Source: Zychaea mexicana
Taxonomy: Eukaryota; Mucoromycota; Mucoromycetes; Mucorales; Lichtheimiaceae
Reading direction: 5' to 3'
Assembly (NCBI RefSeq): GCF_025766255.1
Contig: NW_026516718.1
Location: forward strand, 62,001-126,000
DNA length: 64,000 nt
Shown: in pieces, positions 1-11,707 of the stretch
Layout: each line of letters starts with the position of its first letter
How positions within the stretch are numbered: position 1 is the stretch's first letter
Translations under genes and position numbers: made by a program
The notes under the pieces: generated by a model
The model's database searches: none
What the model was told of the DNA's origin: nothing
Seen by the model: the letters and a program-made list of their open reading frames with translations, nothing else

Positions 1-2030
1 TGCCTCATCTTCGGCACCACCTTCCTGTTCTTGTACATCCTCCATTTTGCCTTCTTCTTTCCCTTGTATCTGCTGCTGTGGTGATGATGGTGATGATGAT
101 AGTGATGACGATGCTGCTGGTTCTTTTTGTTCTTCAGTCGAGTCGGTAGGCTTGCCGTGCAGCGATGCCGCAATGGCAGCATTGAGTTGTTCTTCCTCAC
201 TCATGTCTGAAACGCTCTATGTACCACCACACATAGAACAGGGACAAAGGAAAAACAAATAAGTACTGCCCCTTGCTGTTTTGATCAAGCTGTTCCTTTT
301 CTTTCTATCCTCACCTTGGAAGACATTTTTGCCTTCTTCTTCGTTGCCGATGATGGCGCGTTATCCGAGCCCCCTTGTTGTTCCAAGAATTCCGTGACTA
401 TTATACACATCGTTTCATCACCCCAAAAAGACGTGAGCTTTCTCTTCTTACGGCCAAAGCTGTGTATAGTGTATGCATACGAACCTTCCATGATGAGATC
501 ACTCGGCGTTGGGACTGATTCCCACACTTTGACGCGTTCACCTAAGTAGTAAAGGTTAAGATGTGCATCCGCCATACGGTCCAATAGCCAACAAATCTAT
601 TAACGTACCTGTACGAGCATCTATCACTGCAATGTGTGGGTATTTCTTGATGGGGTAATACGTCAAGTATCGTTTGCCCTCGGGGTTTTCGCGTTCATAC
701 TGTGATATCGCACATCAGCCATCATAGACCCCATCACTTTCTTGCCTTCTAGCCCTTGAAACCCCAATCAATAGCAGCAGCTACCTGTAAAAACACAAAG
801 GATTCTCGCACAATATCCTTTATAGTCGAATCACTCCAGAGATCTCGGTTTAAGATTTGGCATGTAAATTCCGTGGCGTCTTGCACGTTTACCATCATCC
901 ACTTATTCTGTTCCCGTGCAGTAGTGCGTGCCTACGTATTCCGTACACAGACGCCAGATAAGTAAGCACAAAAGGGCCTTGTCATCATCCCATCCATTTA
1001 AAAAAACACAAGGGCAACAAGAAACGACGTACTTCTTCAAATCCACCCGAGTACATCAGATCGAATGGCGGTCGAAACAGATCGGCTAACCGCTTTGCCT
1101 TTGCACTGCTGACAGCGCCAAATCCATTTTCACCGCCTGATCCCTGCCCTGGTGCAATATTCCGATCTACATTGTTCATTACCATAAGCATATTGACGTT
1201 GAATATAGCAAACAAGGCATCCCACATTACAGCCACTTGTTGGAATTTCTGCGTTTTTTCTCTCTTCGATCATCCCCTTTCTTTTACACTCTCCCCTCAG
1301 CTCCTTTTCCTTCTCCCTTCTTTGTTTTCATTTTCTGTATAGAAACAACATACCCAAGTTTCTAATGAAATCTGGGCCAGGACTACCGCTTGACGAATCC
1401 CCTTGATTGAATACAGAGCGTCGAGCAGGGGCAGCTATGTAAATCAGAGACACAAAAAAAGAGACATCAATGGGTCATTATCATGCACATATTGAGTAAT
1501 CTGGTCTCCACAATAAACATACACTGTGTATTTCTCCATTATACATACCTTCGCCTGAACCCCATAATGACGACGAGCCTGCATCGAAAAGATGTCTGCT
1601 TCCAGCAAGAATATCACGTCTAGGTGCGATCGGTGCTCGGATCTGATGTTCTTGACGCTGGCGTAGTTCCCGTTCTTCACGTTCCAGCTGTCGAGCAAGA
1701 TCTTCGTCTGACACAGCAGCATTGCCCATATGGGGTGATGAACTCGACGAATCGCCTCGTGATTCCGTTTGCATGTCTTCTTGACCGCCGCTTTCAAGAA
1801 ATAACGTCACTGCAGTTTCAACATTGCCATCCGCCACCTACACATGCACATATAATAGAAACTTCAGGTTCTTTTTCTTTCTCTTGGCTTTGTGTGTTTG
1901 TCACGCTCTCTTCAAAATATTATAGTAAAAGGCGTTCGAGGATCGCACATCGTACTTGAAGATATTTTTGAGCGGTTTCTGTTGAAGCATTTGTAACAGC
2001 ACAAAAGTCGAGAATCGCTTGATCGTCCAT
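1..2030 (-). CDS. UBX5: UBX domain protein, UBXN7/Ubx5 type (3' end outside window)
   Basis: A p97/Cdc48 adaptor that links ubiquitinated substrates to the segregase. The start ATG is at 2030. Exons: 2030-1956, 1837-1549, 1434-1354, 1148-1033, 931-785, 699-609, 541-315 and 216-<1; all phases agree and 414 codons are visible. Domains in order: an N-terminal UBA (starts MDDQAILDFCAVTN; VADGNVETAVTLFLESGG), a Ser-rich linker with an Arg/Glu-rich helix, a thioredoxin-like UAS domain (RLADLFRPPFDLMYSGGFEE, then QILNRDLWSDSTIKDIVRE and VIDARTGERVKVWESV), and a UIM (SEEEQLNAAIAASL). The C-terminal UBX domain should lie left of position 1. The UBA-UAS-UIM order is that of UBXN7/Ubx5, known to act with Cdc48 and cullin ligases. 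Confident in family; the precise paralogue is inferred. Confidence 0.9.
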
Positions 2031-2641
2031 GGTGATAGTAGTCAATTGAAGTTGTAGTAAGTAGCGTTATCGAATATTCTTGCTATACGCGTCACTAGAT
2101 GATGAAATGCAACAAAAAGTTCTGGTGGATCGGAGTGCAGCATGAGGCACCTGGGCTTACATTTTGGCCAATCAGAAGGCTGTATAGCAATCCTTAAAGC
2201 AGCCAATGACACCTCTGAATAAGCATTTAAGTGCAACACTTCAAAATACTGGTGCATGACATTGCTGTAATTTTAACTTGATCGAGTAATGATCGCGTCG
2301 TATCACCATCACATGCCATAGTAATGTCGCTAGTTGAAAGAACCAAAATCCATAATATCTACGACAACAATTGCAGGGGTTACAAAGGGTTACAGGTGCA
2401 AGGACATGACTTTTATGTAATACCATTTTTTATACAAAGCGCATAACTGATACATGATATATCACTTACGTTTTGTTTGATCACCGATAAAATGTTTGGA
2501 TGGTACACTAAGTAGTAGTATGCTCTGTCAAAAGAAGCAGCGTTAAAGATAAAGGGATCCGTTTGTGTGCGATAAAAAGGAGTCCATTCTCTATTTACCA
2601 GTGGTCATTGATGAAACAAGCTGCTTGTAAGGTGCGGACAG

Positions 2642-2719
2642 GAACAAGACAAGACAAGAACAAAGAGACCGGAGGAGAATGTGCTAGGTGCTTTCAGCAA
2701 GAACAAGACAAGACAAGAA
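2642..2719. repeat. 19-bp direct repeat pair, AAGAC-rich
   Basis: GAACAAGACAAGACAAGAA occurs at 2642-2660 and again at 2701-2719, each followed by a diverged GAGACC-like stretch. This looks like a local duplication of purine-rich sequence. No function is evident. Confidence 0.7.
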
Positions 2720-3044
2720 TGAGACCCGAAGGTAGGAGACCAGATGATGAGAGAAGAGACGAGGAACAAGATACAGGAAGGAAACAAGATATCTGACTGA
2801 CGTTTCATTATTCAAAGACTATGGGGTTTATATATCTTTTACTATAGAATTTAATAATGCGAATAAACGGAAAGATTGGTATTAGGGTTGATGATTCGGA
2901 CGATGATGATGGATGATATTGTTACTTGAGGATATAATAAGTGATCATCGAGGTTGAGGGTGATCACTTAGTAGAGGTCGAGGAATGTTCATAACACTGT
3001 TGACGACACTAGTGAAATCATGTGATTGATATGATCAAAAAGGT

Positions 3045-3052
3045 TATAAAAG
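3045..3052 (+). promoter_or_regulatory. Orphan TATA-like box
   Basis: TATAAAAG on the + strand, with no recognised + strand gene downstream. About 180 nt downstream are two overlapping mini-frames beginning near 3228 and 3238, both ending within 40 nt. It could be a decayed promoter, a non-coding transcript start or chance. Confidence 0.25.
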
Positions 3053-3333
3053 TAGCATACTGCACGACTCATCAAGACGTTGGCTTTTCTTCCTGCTTTT
3101 CTTCGCGCTTGCCCCGCATTCTTTGCCTTTTTTTTTTGGCTTTTTGAACGTATGTATTCATTAACATTCTGTCATTGTAGTTGCTGTTTGATCCCTTTCT
3201 CCTTTTTGTAGAAACTTTCATTTAACCATGTCAATATGTCAGCGAAGGCTTATAAGAACGTAATATAACTTATTTCTCATATTATACTGCGTCGTCAAGC
3301 CCATTTATTCATGTACAAAAACAATAGCCGTTT

Positions 3334-5214
3334 TTATTCCTCCTCTTCGTCGATCAAATGAGCATCTAAAATAGCCTGGACACTGTAAGGTGGTAACGAC
3401 GAAACAGTATCCTGCTTGTAATCCTTCATATCAACTTGACAACTATAACACAGGTACTGATTCATATCAACTGTTGATGCATCCAATTCTTTTTTCTTTT
3501 CTTCTTGGCTTGATGCAGTTAATTCAGACGTCCCTTCAACATTGGTCACTGTAATCCTTCGTCGCCAGTCTTCAATGCCAGCTTGATAAGGCCTATTTTG
3601 GAGAATCATAGATATTAGAAAAAATTAACAACCATCTTTACATATGCCCCCATTATGATTCTTCCCGTTCGTTAAACTTACATGCTACAAATGGCACACT
3701 TTTTACTCATATCCATATCATTCAATGGCGTCAGCTTTGATGCGGTTCTGGATATAGTGCTAACGGTCGATGGGAAATCGCGATCCAAGGTGGTAATAAA
3801 TTCTAAATTGTAGAATAAAAATTAAACTATCACTCCCATATGAGGCGTTTATATGTACCAATTTTAACCTAAAGACAACGTACCCTCAGTTAATCGTTCG
3901 ATAGAGCTCTTTGCAGGCTTTCCAGTGTTGAAATCTGTTGGAGGAATAACATATTCCTCTAATCCCATAAACCGGTTGTATAATCCAATCTCTTTTGAAA
4001 GCATGTCCTTCATAGGCCGGAGAATGGCTAGGTCGGGGAAGGTCATGTCATTCTCCACACCAATATCAAATGGAATACTGTAACCACGGCCCTTGCTGGT
4101 CATTGAGATCATCTTGATTGCTTGTTGTGTAGATGAATCCGCCATAAATATGTATGAGCATCTGTAAAAAAGCTTCCATCATCAGCTATCTGAGAAACAT
4201 TTCATCCTGGTTTTTTTAACTCTAAAAGAAAAAACATACCCTTCTTTCTTTGCCAGCGTCACTAGCATCGTCATTTTCATATGCCAGTAGAGATCCTCCT
4301 TTGCTGTGTTCTTGGTAATGCCATCGAATAGCTCTCTAAGCTTAACTGCTCGTTCCGCATCTGAGCTAGGCATTGCTTCTTGATCATTGATCTGTACAAG
4401 ATAGTCTGATATGATACAATACATATGATAAGTCTATGTTTTTCTACAATAACGGAACGAATGGATCCTCTTTTGATACTCACCGTAATCGCTAGATCCA
4501 GCAATAGCTTTGAAAACTTTCTTGAAATCCGCGTTTTTCGCAAAGTCATCAGAGAATACGTCTTGCATTGGACGTGACATAAAGGCCATTTTTGGGAACT
4601 CTTTTGTCGCCATATCCGCTAATTTGTGGGAGCTCTCGCTCTATGTTTTCCCCACAAAACGCCCGTTTAGTAAGATCTCGCATACACAGCACACTCTTGA
4701 TCTCAACAATATCATTATTTCTAATTACCTGTTCCTCAAACAAGGCCGATTCGTCAATATGACAAATCAATGCAGAGTCCAGCACCTGGATCTTTTTCTT
4801 TTCGTGTGGTTCAGCGTGCATAAATTCCTTTGTCATGTTCAACAAGGCGCTAATATAATAAAAAATTAAGGGTCAACGATCGCTTGCTCATTTTTTTAAT
4901 GGATCTCCTCAATGTTGCTTACATGGATCCAGGGCCACCAGAACATGCGAGCAATACCTTTCCCTTGACACGAGCAACGCTTCGGGATTTACCGAGGATC
5001 GATCGATATTTGCCTACTATGGCATATAGAAAACATTGTCTAGGTTGAGAGAAGAGAGTAGGAATCGGGTTTAGATCTTGAGAGTTTTTGTTGAAATGAA
5101 CCTTTTTAAAAAAGTAGTATATAACAGCACTCACTGGCAATAAAAGGCATGTCGAATGAGAATAGTAGCCTGTGCTGTTTTACACTTGCAACAAAACTTG
5201 TTGTCTGCTTTCAT
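3334..5214 (-). CDS. NCS2: Cytoplasmic tRNA 2-thiolation protein 2 (CTU2/NCS2)
   Basis: Partner subunit of the Ncs6/CTU1 thiolase that makes the 2-thio group of mcm5s2U34 in cytosolic tRNAs, using sulfur relayed by Urm1. Exons: 5214-5135, 5039-4923, 4849-4729, 4640-4484, 4405-4240, 4161-3884, 3802-3682 and 3592-3334; they sum to 432 codons with consistent phases. Visible features: N-terminal Cys pairs (FCCKCK and YCQQCF), the PP-loop-like SGGPGS, the segment CSYIFMADSSTQQAIKMIS, the ILRPMKDMLSKEIGLYN region, and C-terminal Cys pairs (CAICS, CYSC). SGGPGS in place of the catalytic SGGxDS of Ncs6 identifies the non-catalytic Ncs2/CTU2 side. The length is slightly under yeast Ncs2 (about 490). 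The start is the first ATG after an in-frame stop. Confidence 0.93.
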
Positions 5215-5543
5215 TTCACTGCGATCAAATGTCACAAAAAAAGTTGATCTTTCCTCTCTGCCCTTTTCTTTGTGGCGGAGTTATTTTGATATGTTTTCAT
5301 GCTTATCTTCTTTGAATTGTTGACAGTTAGTTCAAAGTGCAACGCAACGTTTTGGTCTTCCCGGTTGTGAGCCCAATGCAGCATTATCAGTCAGTATCAT
5401 TCTTCGGTATTAAAGCTAATAGTCTTTTCTTTGGAAAAAAGATTGATGTAAAAGCAATGATCGTAGCGAGTGAGACCACATATGGGGCTGCTGTTCTATT
5501 TCATTGCAGGTAAAAGGATAACAACGAAAAAAATAAAAACGTA
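5215..5543. other. Intergenic between NCS2 and a small broken gene
   Basis: A+T-rich sequence upstream of NCS2 (reading left). No reading frame with coding character and no clear TATA box were seen. Confidence 0.5.
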
Positions 5544-5932
5544 TTAATCAGGCTGTAGCGAAATCTTGCCTTCGACTTCTACACTGAATGCAAGATTATC
5601 GGTAAGAAAAAGTTTTTTGAAAGCTAAAGAGAAACACAACTGGTTCACCAGTCTAAACATTGCGTTGGATGATTCAATGCGAAGTAGCTGGAAATACGTA
5701 GGCGCTTTCTCTATCGTTAGGTGACGCTGCAAGCCTTGCGTCCATGCAAACCATCCGGGGAAACTAATTTGCGGATATTCCATCGGAGCTCGATAAAAGA
5801 AAACCCCAGTTAACGGAAACAGCGAAGCCGATATGTTCATCTTTTGATCGGATGAAAGTAGTATTTCATCTTAACAGTAGTTACACTTTCTACTAGGATA
5901 AATCCCCAAAAGGTATGGGTCTTATGAGGCAT
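5544..5932 (-). pseudogene. Small unknown gene, apparently split by a frameshift
   Basis: An ATG at 5932 opens a frame (MPHKTHTFWGFILVESVTTV...) that stops at 5837. A second frame on the same strand, open from just after a stop near 5875, runs to 5544 (98 codons from its own ATG at 5837; LTGVFFYRAPMEYPQISFPG is typical). The two frames overlap for about 40 nt with no usable splice site between them, as expected for a one-base frameshift in one gene of about 125 codons. Both halves look protein-like (aromatic-rich, balanced composition). I do not recognise the family. It is either a recently broken gene, a sequence error, or the downstream frame alone is a real 98-aa gene. Confidence 0.35.
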
Positions 5933-6127
5933 TATAAAGATGTGGTCTACGAGGATGACAAATATTCTGTGTAGGAAAGAAAACGAAAAGTGTCAGGCGG
6001 TTCGCATGGGAGCGAGGGATTAATAAAAACCTTCACACAAAGCTGAACTTGAAAGAAATAAACTTTTAGTTTAGGTCAAATTTCCACGATTTCACCAGCT
6101 GCTTTTCCTTGCATTTATCATAAAAAT

Positions 6128-7399
6128 ATGTCGTCCCTCAAAGCTTGCTGCACTATCCCCCCTGTCGACAGCGACTACCAGCCCGTTGGTACTGTTGAAA
6201 ACGTTGGTGACATTCAGTTGCCCACCTACGTTGTTGGTCCCAAGGTAAATGAAATAGTAAATCTTGTAGTCGCGTTATTTAGCATTTTTCTGACGAAAAC
6301 GAAAACACTGCCGGAAACAGGACGCAAAGAAGGCTCTTCTCGTTATCTATGATGTCTTTGGTTTTCAGTAAGTACTGCTATGATCTATCTAGTAAGGATA
6401 ACGCATATGAAAAGAACCTCATCGGCGAACCTTATTGACTTTTTATTTTTCCATGTGCGCGACGATAGCAACAACACTAAACAATTCTGCGACGTGCTTG
6501 CCAAGAACTGTGGCTACAAGGTTGTCATGCCCGACTTCTTCCGCGGCAAGCCACTCGTGCCGGAGGACATGGGTGATGTCGACCGTGTGATGGCCTGGAT
6601 TGGCAAGGTTGGCAGCATGGAAGTGGTGAGTTCTGATATATATATATAAAGTCGGATAATCACACACGACAATATACGAAGCAAACAGTCGAGATGCTCA
6701 AGATACTTTCAATAGATCCAACCTCAGGTTGAGGTTGTCCGCCAGTGGCTCCAGGAACAAGGTGTTGTCGAGGGTGGTTTGGTTGGCTTCTGCTGGGGTG
6801 CCAAGGTATTGGATCTTTCGTTTTAGGAAAGGAGCACAAAAAAATAGGTAGAACTTTTTACACAACTTTTCGGTATAGATCTCGGTCCAAATCACGGCTG
6901 TCGATTCGTTCTTTGGTGGCGCCTCGCTTATTCACCCTTCGTTCGTTGATGTAAAGGACGCTGAAAAGGCTGGTGCCCCCGTCCTCGCTTTGCCCAGCAA
7001 GGACGAGCCCGATATGGTAAGCGTTCGAGTACTTTTTTATTCCCTTTATATTCTTCCCCGCTCACCGCGAAACTTACTGTTTTTTTAATTTTAAAAGACC
7101 GAATACATGAACGTCTTAGCCAAGAAGCCCTTCGGTGATAAGTGTGCCCACCAACGCTTTGATGGTAAGGTTTTTTTTCTTATACTTAATGAATACTGGG
7201 TACGCGCGCGCGTGTGTGTGCTATGCGTGTGTGTGATAGACAAGGAATATAAATTCTAAATCTTCATTGTATTCATAAAGACATGCACCACGGCTTCGCT
7301 GCTGCTCGTGGCAACTGGTCTGACGAACTCAACAGAAAGAGAGCCACTGAGGCCATCCAGTTGACTGCCAACTTCTTCCGTAGCGTCCTTACCAAATAA
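6128..7399 (+). CDS. Dienelactone hydrolase family protein
   Basis: An alpha/beta hydrolase of the carboxymethylenebutenolidase group (fungal Aim2-like). Exons: 6128-6244, 6321-6367, 6469-6625, 6728-6805, 6879-7016, 7098-7164 and 7281-7399; 240 residues, all phases consistent. The nucleophile elbow GFCWGAK carries a Cys nucleophile (about residue 129), as in dienelactone hydrolases. The acid follows in LPSKDEPD (about residues 175-178) and the His lies in MHHGFAAARGNW (about 205). The N-terminus starts MSSLKACCTIPPV, common in fungal homologues, and no signal peptide is seen, so it is probably cytosolic. Natural substrates of the fungal proteins are poorly defined. Codon choice is strongly biased (GCC, CTC, AAG), which suggests good expression. 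It converges with the next gene, 82 bp between stops. Confidence 0.92.
7204..7234. repeat. GC/GT dinucleotide tract in an intron
   Basis: Alternating purine-pyrimidine GCGCGCGCGTGTGTGTG followed by a second GTGTGTGTG run inside the last intron of the dienelactone hydrolase gene. Such tracts can adopt Z-DNA; here it is most simply a microsatellite. Confidence 0.6.
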
Positions 7400-7481
7400 A
7401 TTTACAAGTTGTGTGTATAACATGATGGCAATAATAGCATACAATAAAAAAAACGAGCTGGAATCGAATACAAAAACTTGT

Positions 7482-9305
7482 TTACAGGCTTGACTTGATT
7501 GCTTTGAGATCCGCGTCCTTTGCCATGCGTGTATACTCGTCTTCTACGTTCAAATCCAGATGCACCTTGGGCCCGCTATCAGCGCGCAACCCATCGTAAG
7601 TGGCATCCTTTGGCATATCACGCCATGCCCATGCTCGGCTATACTCGGAATCCACGCATTCAATAACATGGCAAATCTTAAAACCCAAATTCGGGATAAA
7701 TCTAAAAATTCCACTATAAGAACTTCGTAATTTCACACGACAGATTTCCTATTACTGCTAGAATTCTACTCTCCACTCTCCACTCTCCTCTCACTCAAAA
7801 CTTACTTCATGCCGTGGCCAGAATCACCAGATGCGATAATAAGGTTATCGTACTCGGGATGGGGTGCTATCAGGTAGTGTCCGTCGACCGAGTCGCAATA
7901 CCTAAAAAGGAAGCATAGTCATACAACATCGGAAATCTGTTAGTCTAAACTGTAATTTCATTTCTCTCGGAATTTTCACTCTCTCACGCTTGCACACAGC
8001 ACACGCACATCCATTCGCTCCTCCCGTCCGTATCCTCCATAATCTAAAAGCTTTTTACCAGCAAACACGAGCGCAAGAGATATCCAAAGGCGTGGTAACC
8101 GGGAGGAATTTCGATAGGAATTTTCGAAACTGTGAAATGGATGGTGCAGGAATACTATCGGTAGGATGTGTAACCTGCGTACGGGGCACTGAAACTTTGT
8201 CATCGCGTAGATTCACAAAGCCGCTCGAGTGATAACCAATCTTCATCTTGCCTTCATGATTGACTGCAAATCCGTAGAATCCGGTAACTGAAAGATCAGC
8301 GCACCACGTCGGCTGACATTCGAACATTTTTCTCATCGGCTCCGGGATCTTGAACTGGATTACAGTTTGGCCGGTAGCAACAAGTCTCTTGTCCGAATCC
8401 ACGAGTCCAGGAGTCCATGAGCCGGTGGCCATAATCACTAAATCCGCAGTGTGCAACTTGCCGTCCTTTGTCTCGATTCCTGTGATTTTGGTCGAGATTT
8501 TCTCGTCGTGCTGGAATTTCACAAAACTGCCCTGCTCCGGGCCAGCCACGAAATGGACACCGTTCTCCACGCACTTTTCGTGAATGTGCGTACAGGCTTC
8601 ACTCGAATCGCACCATCCTGGTATCCAAATTCACCCATGTTTTAGTTCTTATTTATACATATACGAGGAATAGAGATGAATTCTTTTGGGGTTATTATAT
8701 AACTCACCTCCTGCCTTGTTGAGATAAGCAATGTTGAATCCGTTCTTAGTAGCTTCTTTAAATTGGGGGTATCGTTCAGCGATTGCTTCAGGCGTACGGA
8801 ATTCTTCGATCAAATGGCCGTAACCTGCTTCACGGATGCTCTTCAAACTATCCACTTCGTATTGAGAAAGCTTGCCGTTCTGCGAGAACATTAGATTACC
8901 AACATTGTGAAAGACCGGGCTACGACCTTTGGCAGCACGCTCCTTGTTCCATTGCTCCCACATAGGAAGCGATTCCATGTACATGTGCATATACATAAGT
9001 TCCTTGCCATAATCCATGCGCATGATTTTGTTGATATCTGATAACATTTCCATAGAGAATTGTTCCAGGTAGATAATATTTTTAGAATCAGCCCTAAAGT
9101 GCGAAACTTATTTCCTTGATAATAAAGATAATACGTTACCGCAAGAAGCAGCGTCAGGACTAGGAATGCACTGTCTTTCAAAGACCCAAATGTCGTATTT
9201 GTTTTTCAGGGACAGAGCATAAGCGGTGGAGAGACCAAAGGCGCCTGCTCCGACAATGATGATTTTGGAGTTAGGTGCTGGTGGTTGATATCCGGCTCGC
9301 GACAT
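7482..9305 (-). CDS. FAD-dependent amino-acid oxidase (fructosyl-amino-acid/L-saccharopine oxidase group)
   Basis: A flavoprotein of the monomeric sarcosine oxidase fold. Exons: 9305-9140, 9037-8708, 8617-8059, 7901-7806 and 7701-7482; 456 residues with consistent phases. The N-terminal dinucleotide site is IIIVGAGAFGLSTAYAL (residues 15-31). The family element after it is split by intron 1 (PDAASC, then DINKIMRMDYG). GGWCDSSEA, VIMATGSWTPGL, RVCWYCDSVDGHYLI and LIIASGDSGHGMKFIPNLG follow. The Cys in RVCW sits where fructosyl oxidases bind FAD covalently. Known fungal relatives oxidise fructosyl amino acids, saccharopine or pipecolate, making H2O2; the substrate cannot be told from sequence. 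The C-terminus (AIKSSL) is not a clean SKL, so peroxisomal import is possible but unsupported. Confidence 0.9.
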
Positions 9306-9340
9306 TGATAAAGATAAAGGACGTGGATAGACCGAGAAAC

Positions 9341-9397
9341 AAGAGGAGGAGGAGGAAGAAAAAGAAGAAGAAGAAGAAGAAGAGAGGCAGAGAAAGA
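9341..9397. repeat. GAA/GAG purine tract
   Basis: About 57 nt almost purely purine on the + strand (AGGAGGAGGAGGAAGAAAAAG then repeated AAG). It lies 36-92 nt upstream of the oxidase ATG, so on the sense strand it is the pyrimidine-rich tract often seen just before fungal start codons. Confidence 0.75.
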
Positions 9398-10929
9398 GTG
9401 TTCGTGTTACCGGGGCTGGATGTGGAGGAGAGAGGTGCGGGAGGGTGTGGTCCTACTTAAGCTTTTACATCAGATCAGGTACGGTCACAGACACCAATCA
9501 TCGCAGACGAAAATTGCAAGAAAGTTTACCACTACAAACTGACACCTCCGCCGCCACCCGGAAAGCGGAATGACTATTTTTTTTAGATTATCAGTTACTG
9601 TTGATTTCCATCTGAACTCTCGACAAGGAAAAAGAAACATTTGGAATATTTATACATTTGCGATCGAAATTATGCTCCCAATTTACCATGGCTTATGAGA
9701 CTATGCCCACGGTCATGCGTTCTTTCCGGGGATCCGGCCTCCAACTCGTAAACACAAACTGTCAATGATGTAAAAACAAAACTAAAAGGGGAAACTCCCT
9801 TGGGTCCTGTTTGCAATATTTTGCTGCATAGGCTTTATCAAGCGGTACGTAGTATGAGTTGCATCTTGAGTAAGTCTCATTCTCATCCATATATCAACCG
9901 CCCCAATAGCTTGAAGCGTCTTCAGGGCTACGTATTCTTTAGGGATATACGGGTTTTTTTGGGTCAATAACTTATACTACATACTTGGATGCTTTCCTGG
10001 GTTCATGTCATCGATCGTAGTTCGCAACCTGTCACCGGATGATTATTTAAGTTTTGTAACTTTGATTCCCGAAACTTACGATATATTGCGCCATTGCGGA
10101 AGTAAAACTTTGGAATTATTGGAACATCATAACCCTCGCTTTCTCTTCTTTTAAAAGGAGGCGGTATACGCTTTTTCTAGAAACGTTTTTATGGAGACTT
10201 TTCTGTGGTTTTGGGCCGCTGGCTGTCATCATGACTATCAGCACTACACTTTGTAGGGATACCTTGACAACAAGCTATTATGTACTTTTGAGATATCATA
10301 CCGCTTTTGATTTTGACTCAAATTTATAATTAGTATATAGGTATGCCGTAGTGGATTTTCTGGTTTCTGTCAATCTGTTTGCTTTGTGACAGAAGCCGTA
10401 TCATTTAAAGACATAATTTACGATATAGATTAGCTATCCCTACAGCTTCCTTCTACTGAAACCTGTATATTTGTTGTAAACATCGATCCATCGATACGTT
10501 CTAATGCCAGCTACCACACAACTTCCCGGAGCATTTTTTCTCTGAAAGTTTTGCTATTATGGTGTTAAAAAGTGCTGCTAGACTACTACTTTATTATTTT
10601 TAGTAAGAGGAACTTGGTACGCTATATGTTGATTTAAGTCATCTGTTTTTGGTAAGCTCGGAATAAGCCGATCTGCAGTTGCCGTGACAGCAACTTGTGA
10701 GTGATCGGCCTATAACTTTACGCCGCTTCACGCCCATGATATTTGAATCACTGTGTAAATCATTTACATACCAGCAACATCGTCACTGGCCGAACACATC
10801 TCTATTATACCTGGTGTTTACGATCAGTAAAGCCGGTCTCCTGCTGCAGACATAGAGGCACACCCATCTTTGTGTAACTTTATAAAACTTGAAGCATTCT
10901 TTCTGTAGCACACCAACGAACTATTTCTT

Positions 10930-11333
10930 TTGATGCTGAAACTGGATGGCGTTCCAGCACGACCTCGCTCTAGGATATGTAGGAACAAAATCCACGCGGA
11001 ATTTTTCAGTGATGAAGCCCAAAATGCCGCGGATATTGAAAAAGTGGTGCTACAGCATGCAAATAATAAACAGGCAGCTTGCTTCTTATATGGGTCATGG
11101 GTTCGCAAAGCTACAGTTTTATGCTCAAGATGTCTAGTCAAAGTTGCTGTGAGAATATCACTATCTTGATATACGCAGAGAACAATGAAGCAACGCTGAA
11201 ATGTCGAACTCTGAAAAAAAAATTATTGTCGTCATCGACCCTTTTCTTTCTGTTGGATGCTTCTTATGGTAGTGATGTGCTACATGAGGATCGTAATCCA
11301 GAGTATCCCGCTGATGACCTGATCAACGAATAA
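10930..11333 (+). pseudogene. Possible decayed coding sequence, unidentified
   Basis: Two overlapping frames give protein-like stretches on the + strand. The first (10930-11169) contains RNKIHAEFFSDEAQNAADIE. The second (11079-11333) ends LHEDRNPEYPADDLINE. A third frame between them also has a short hydrophobic stretch (KKIIVVIDPFLSVG). The pattern suggests a gene interrupted by frameshifts. No family was recognised and chance open frames are not excluded. Confidence 0.2.
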
Positions 11334-11543
11334 TGTACATATAAGTAATAAGCCGATGCTACACAAAAGGTTCATCGTGTGTGCATAAAAACAAACAAAA
11401 AAGTATTAGTTGTAGTCGTAGCACACACGGCACACACTTGGTGATAGAGGGGAATCCTAGCTTATTTATCTCGAGTACATGCAAGTTATACGTGCTGGTA
11501 ATACATGTACAAATAACATAATGGTTGGGTTTGGGGGGACCAG

Positions 11544-11551
11544 TATATAAA
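11544..11551 (+). promoter_or_regulatory. TATA box for the disordered-protein gene
   Basis: TATATAAA lies 157 nt upstream of the ATG at 11708, a plausible distance for a fungal core promoter with a leader of about 120 nt. Confidence 0.45.
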
Positions 11552-11707
11552 AATAGTGGGTATACAATTCTGCGTGTGAGACGGAATAGGGGACCCAGCC
11601 AGTCACGGCTTTTGAATTTTGGGAATGACATTTTTCCCTTGTTCATGCGTTGCAAGAGCTGAGTTGCATTTCATTGCTTCTTTTCTGATTATCATTTTTT
11701 ATCGAGT

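Larger units (their letters stand above)
2031..3333. other. Intergenic, promoter side of the UBX gene
   Basis: No convincing gene. The region holds a purine-rich stretch with a 19-bp direct repeat (2642-2660 and 2701-2719), GAT-rich sequence near 2890-2970, and an isolated TATA-like box at 3045 followed by very short reading frames. The open frame at 2563-2796 is low-complexity, charged sequence derived from the repeats and is probably not a gene. Confidence 0.6.
9306..11707. other. Gene-poor interval of 2.4 kb
   Basis: It begins with the upstream region of the oxidase gene, including a purine tract at 9341-9397 rich in GAA/GAG. No intact gene was found. One weak decayed coding candidate (10930-11333) and a TATA-like box at 11544 are listed separately. 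Confidence 0.5.

Noticed and set aside
2563..2808. Open frames on both strands across the AAGAC repeat
   Set aside because: Low-complexity charged or hydrophobic sequence created by the purine repeat.
9037..9140. An alternative acceptor giving extra residues in the oxidase
   Set aside because: Acceptors upstream of 9037 keep the frame open but insert sequence absent from the family; splicing to 9037 gives the expected PDAASC-DINKIMR junction.
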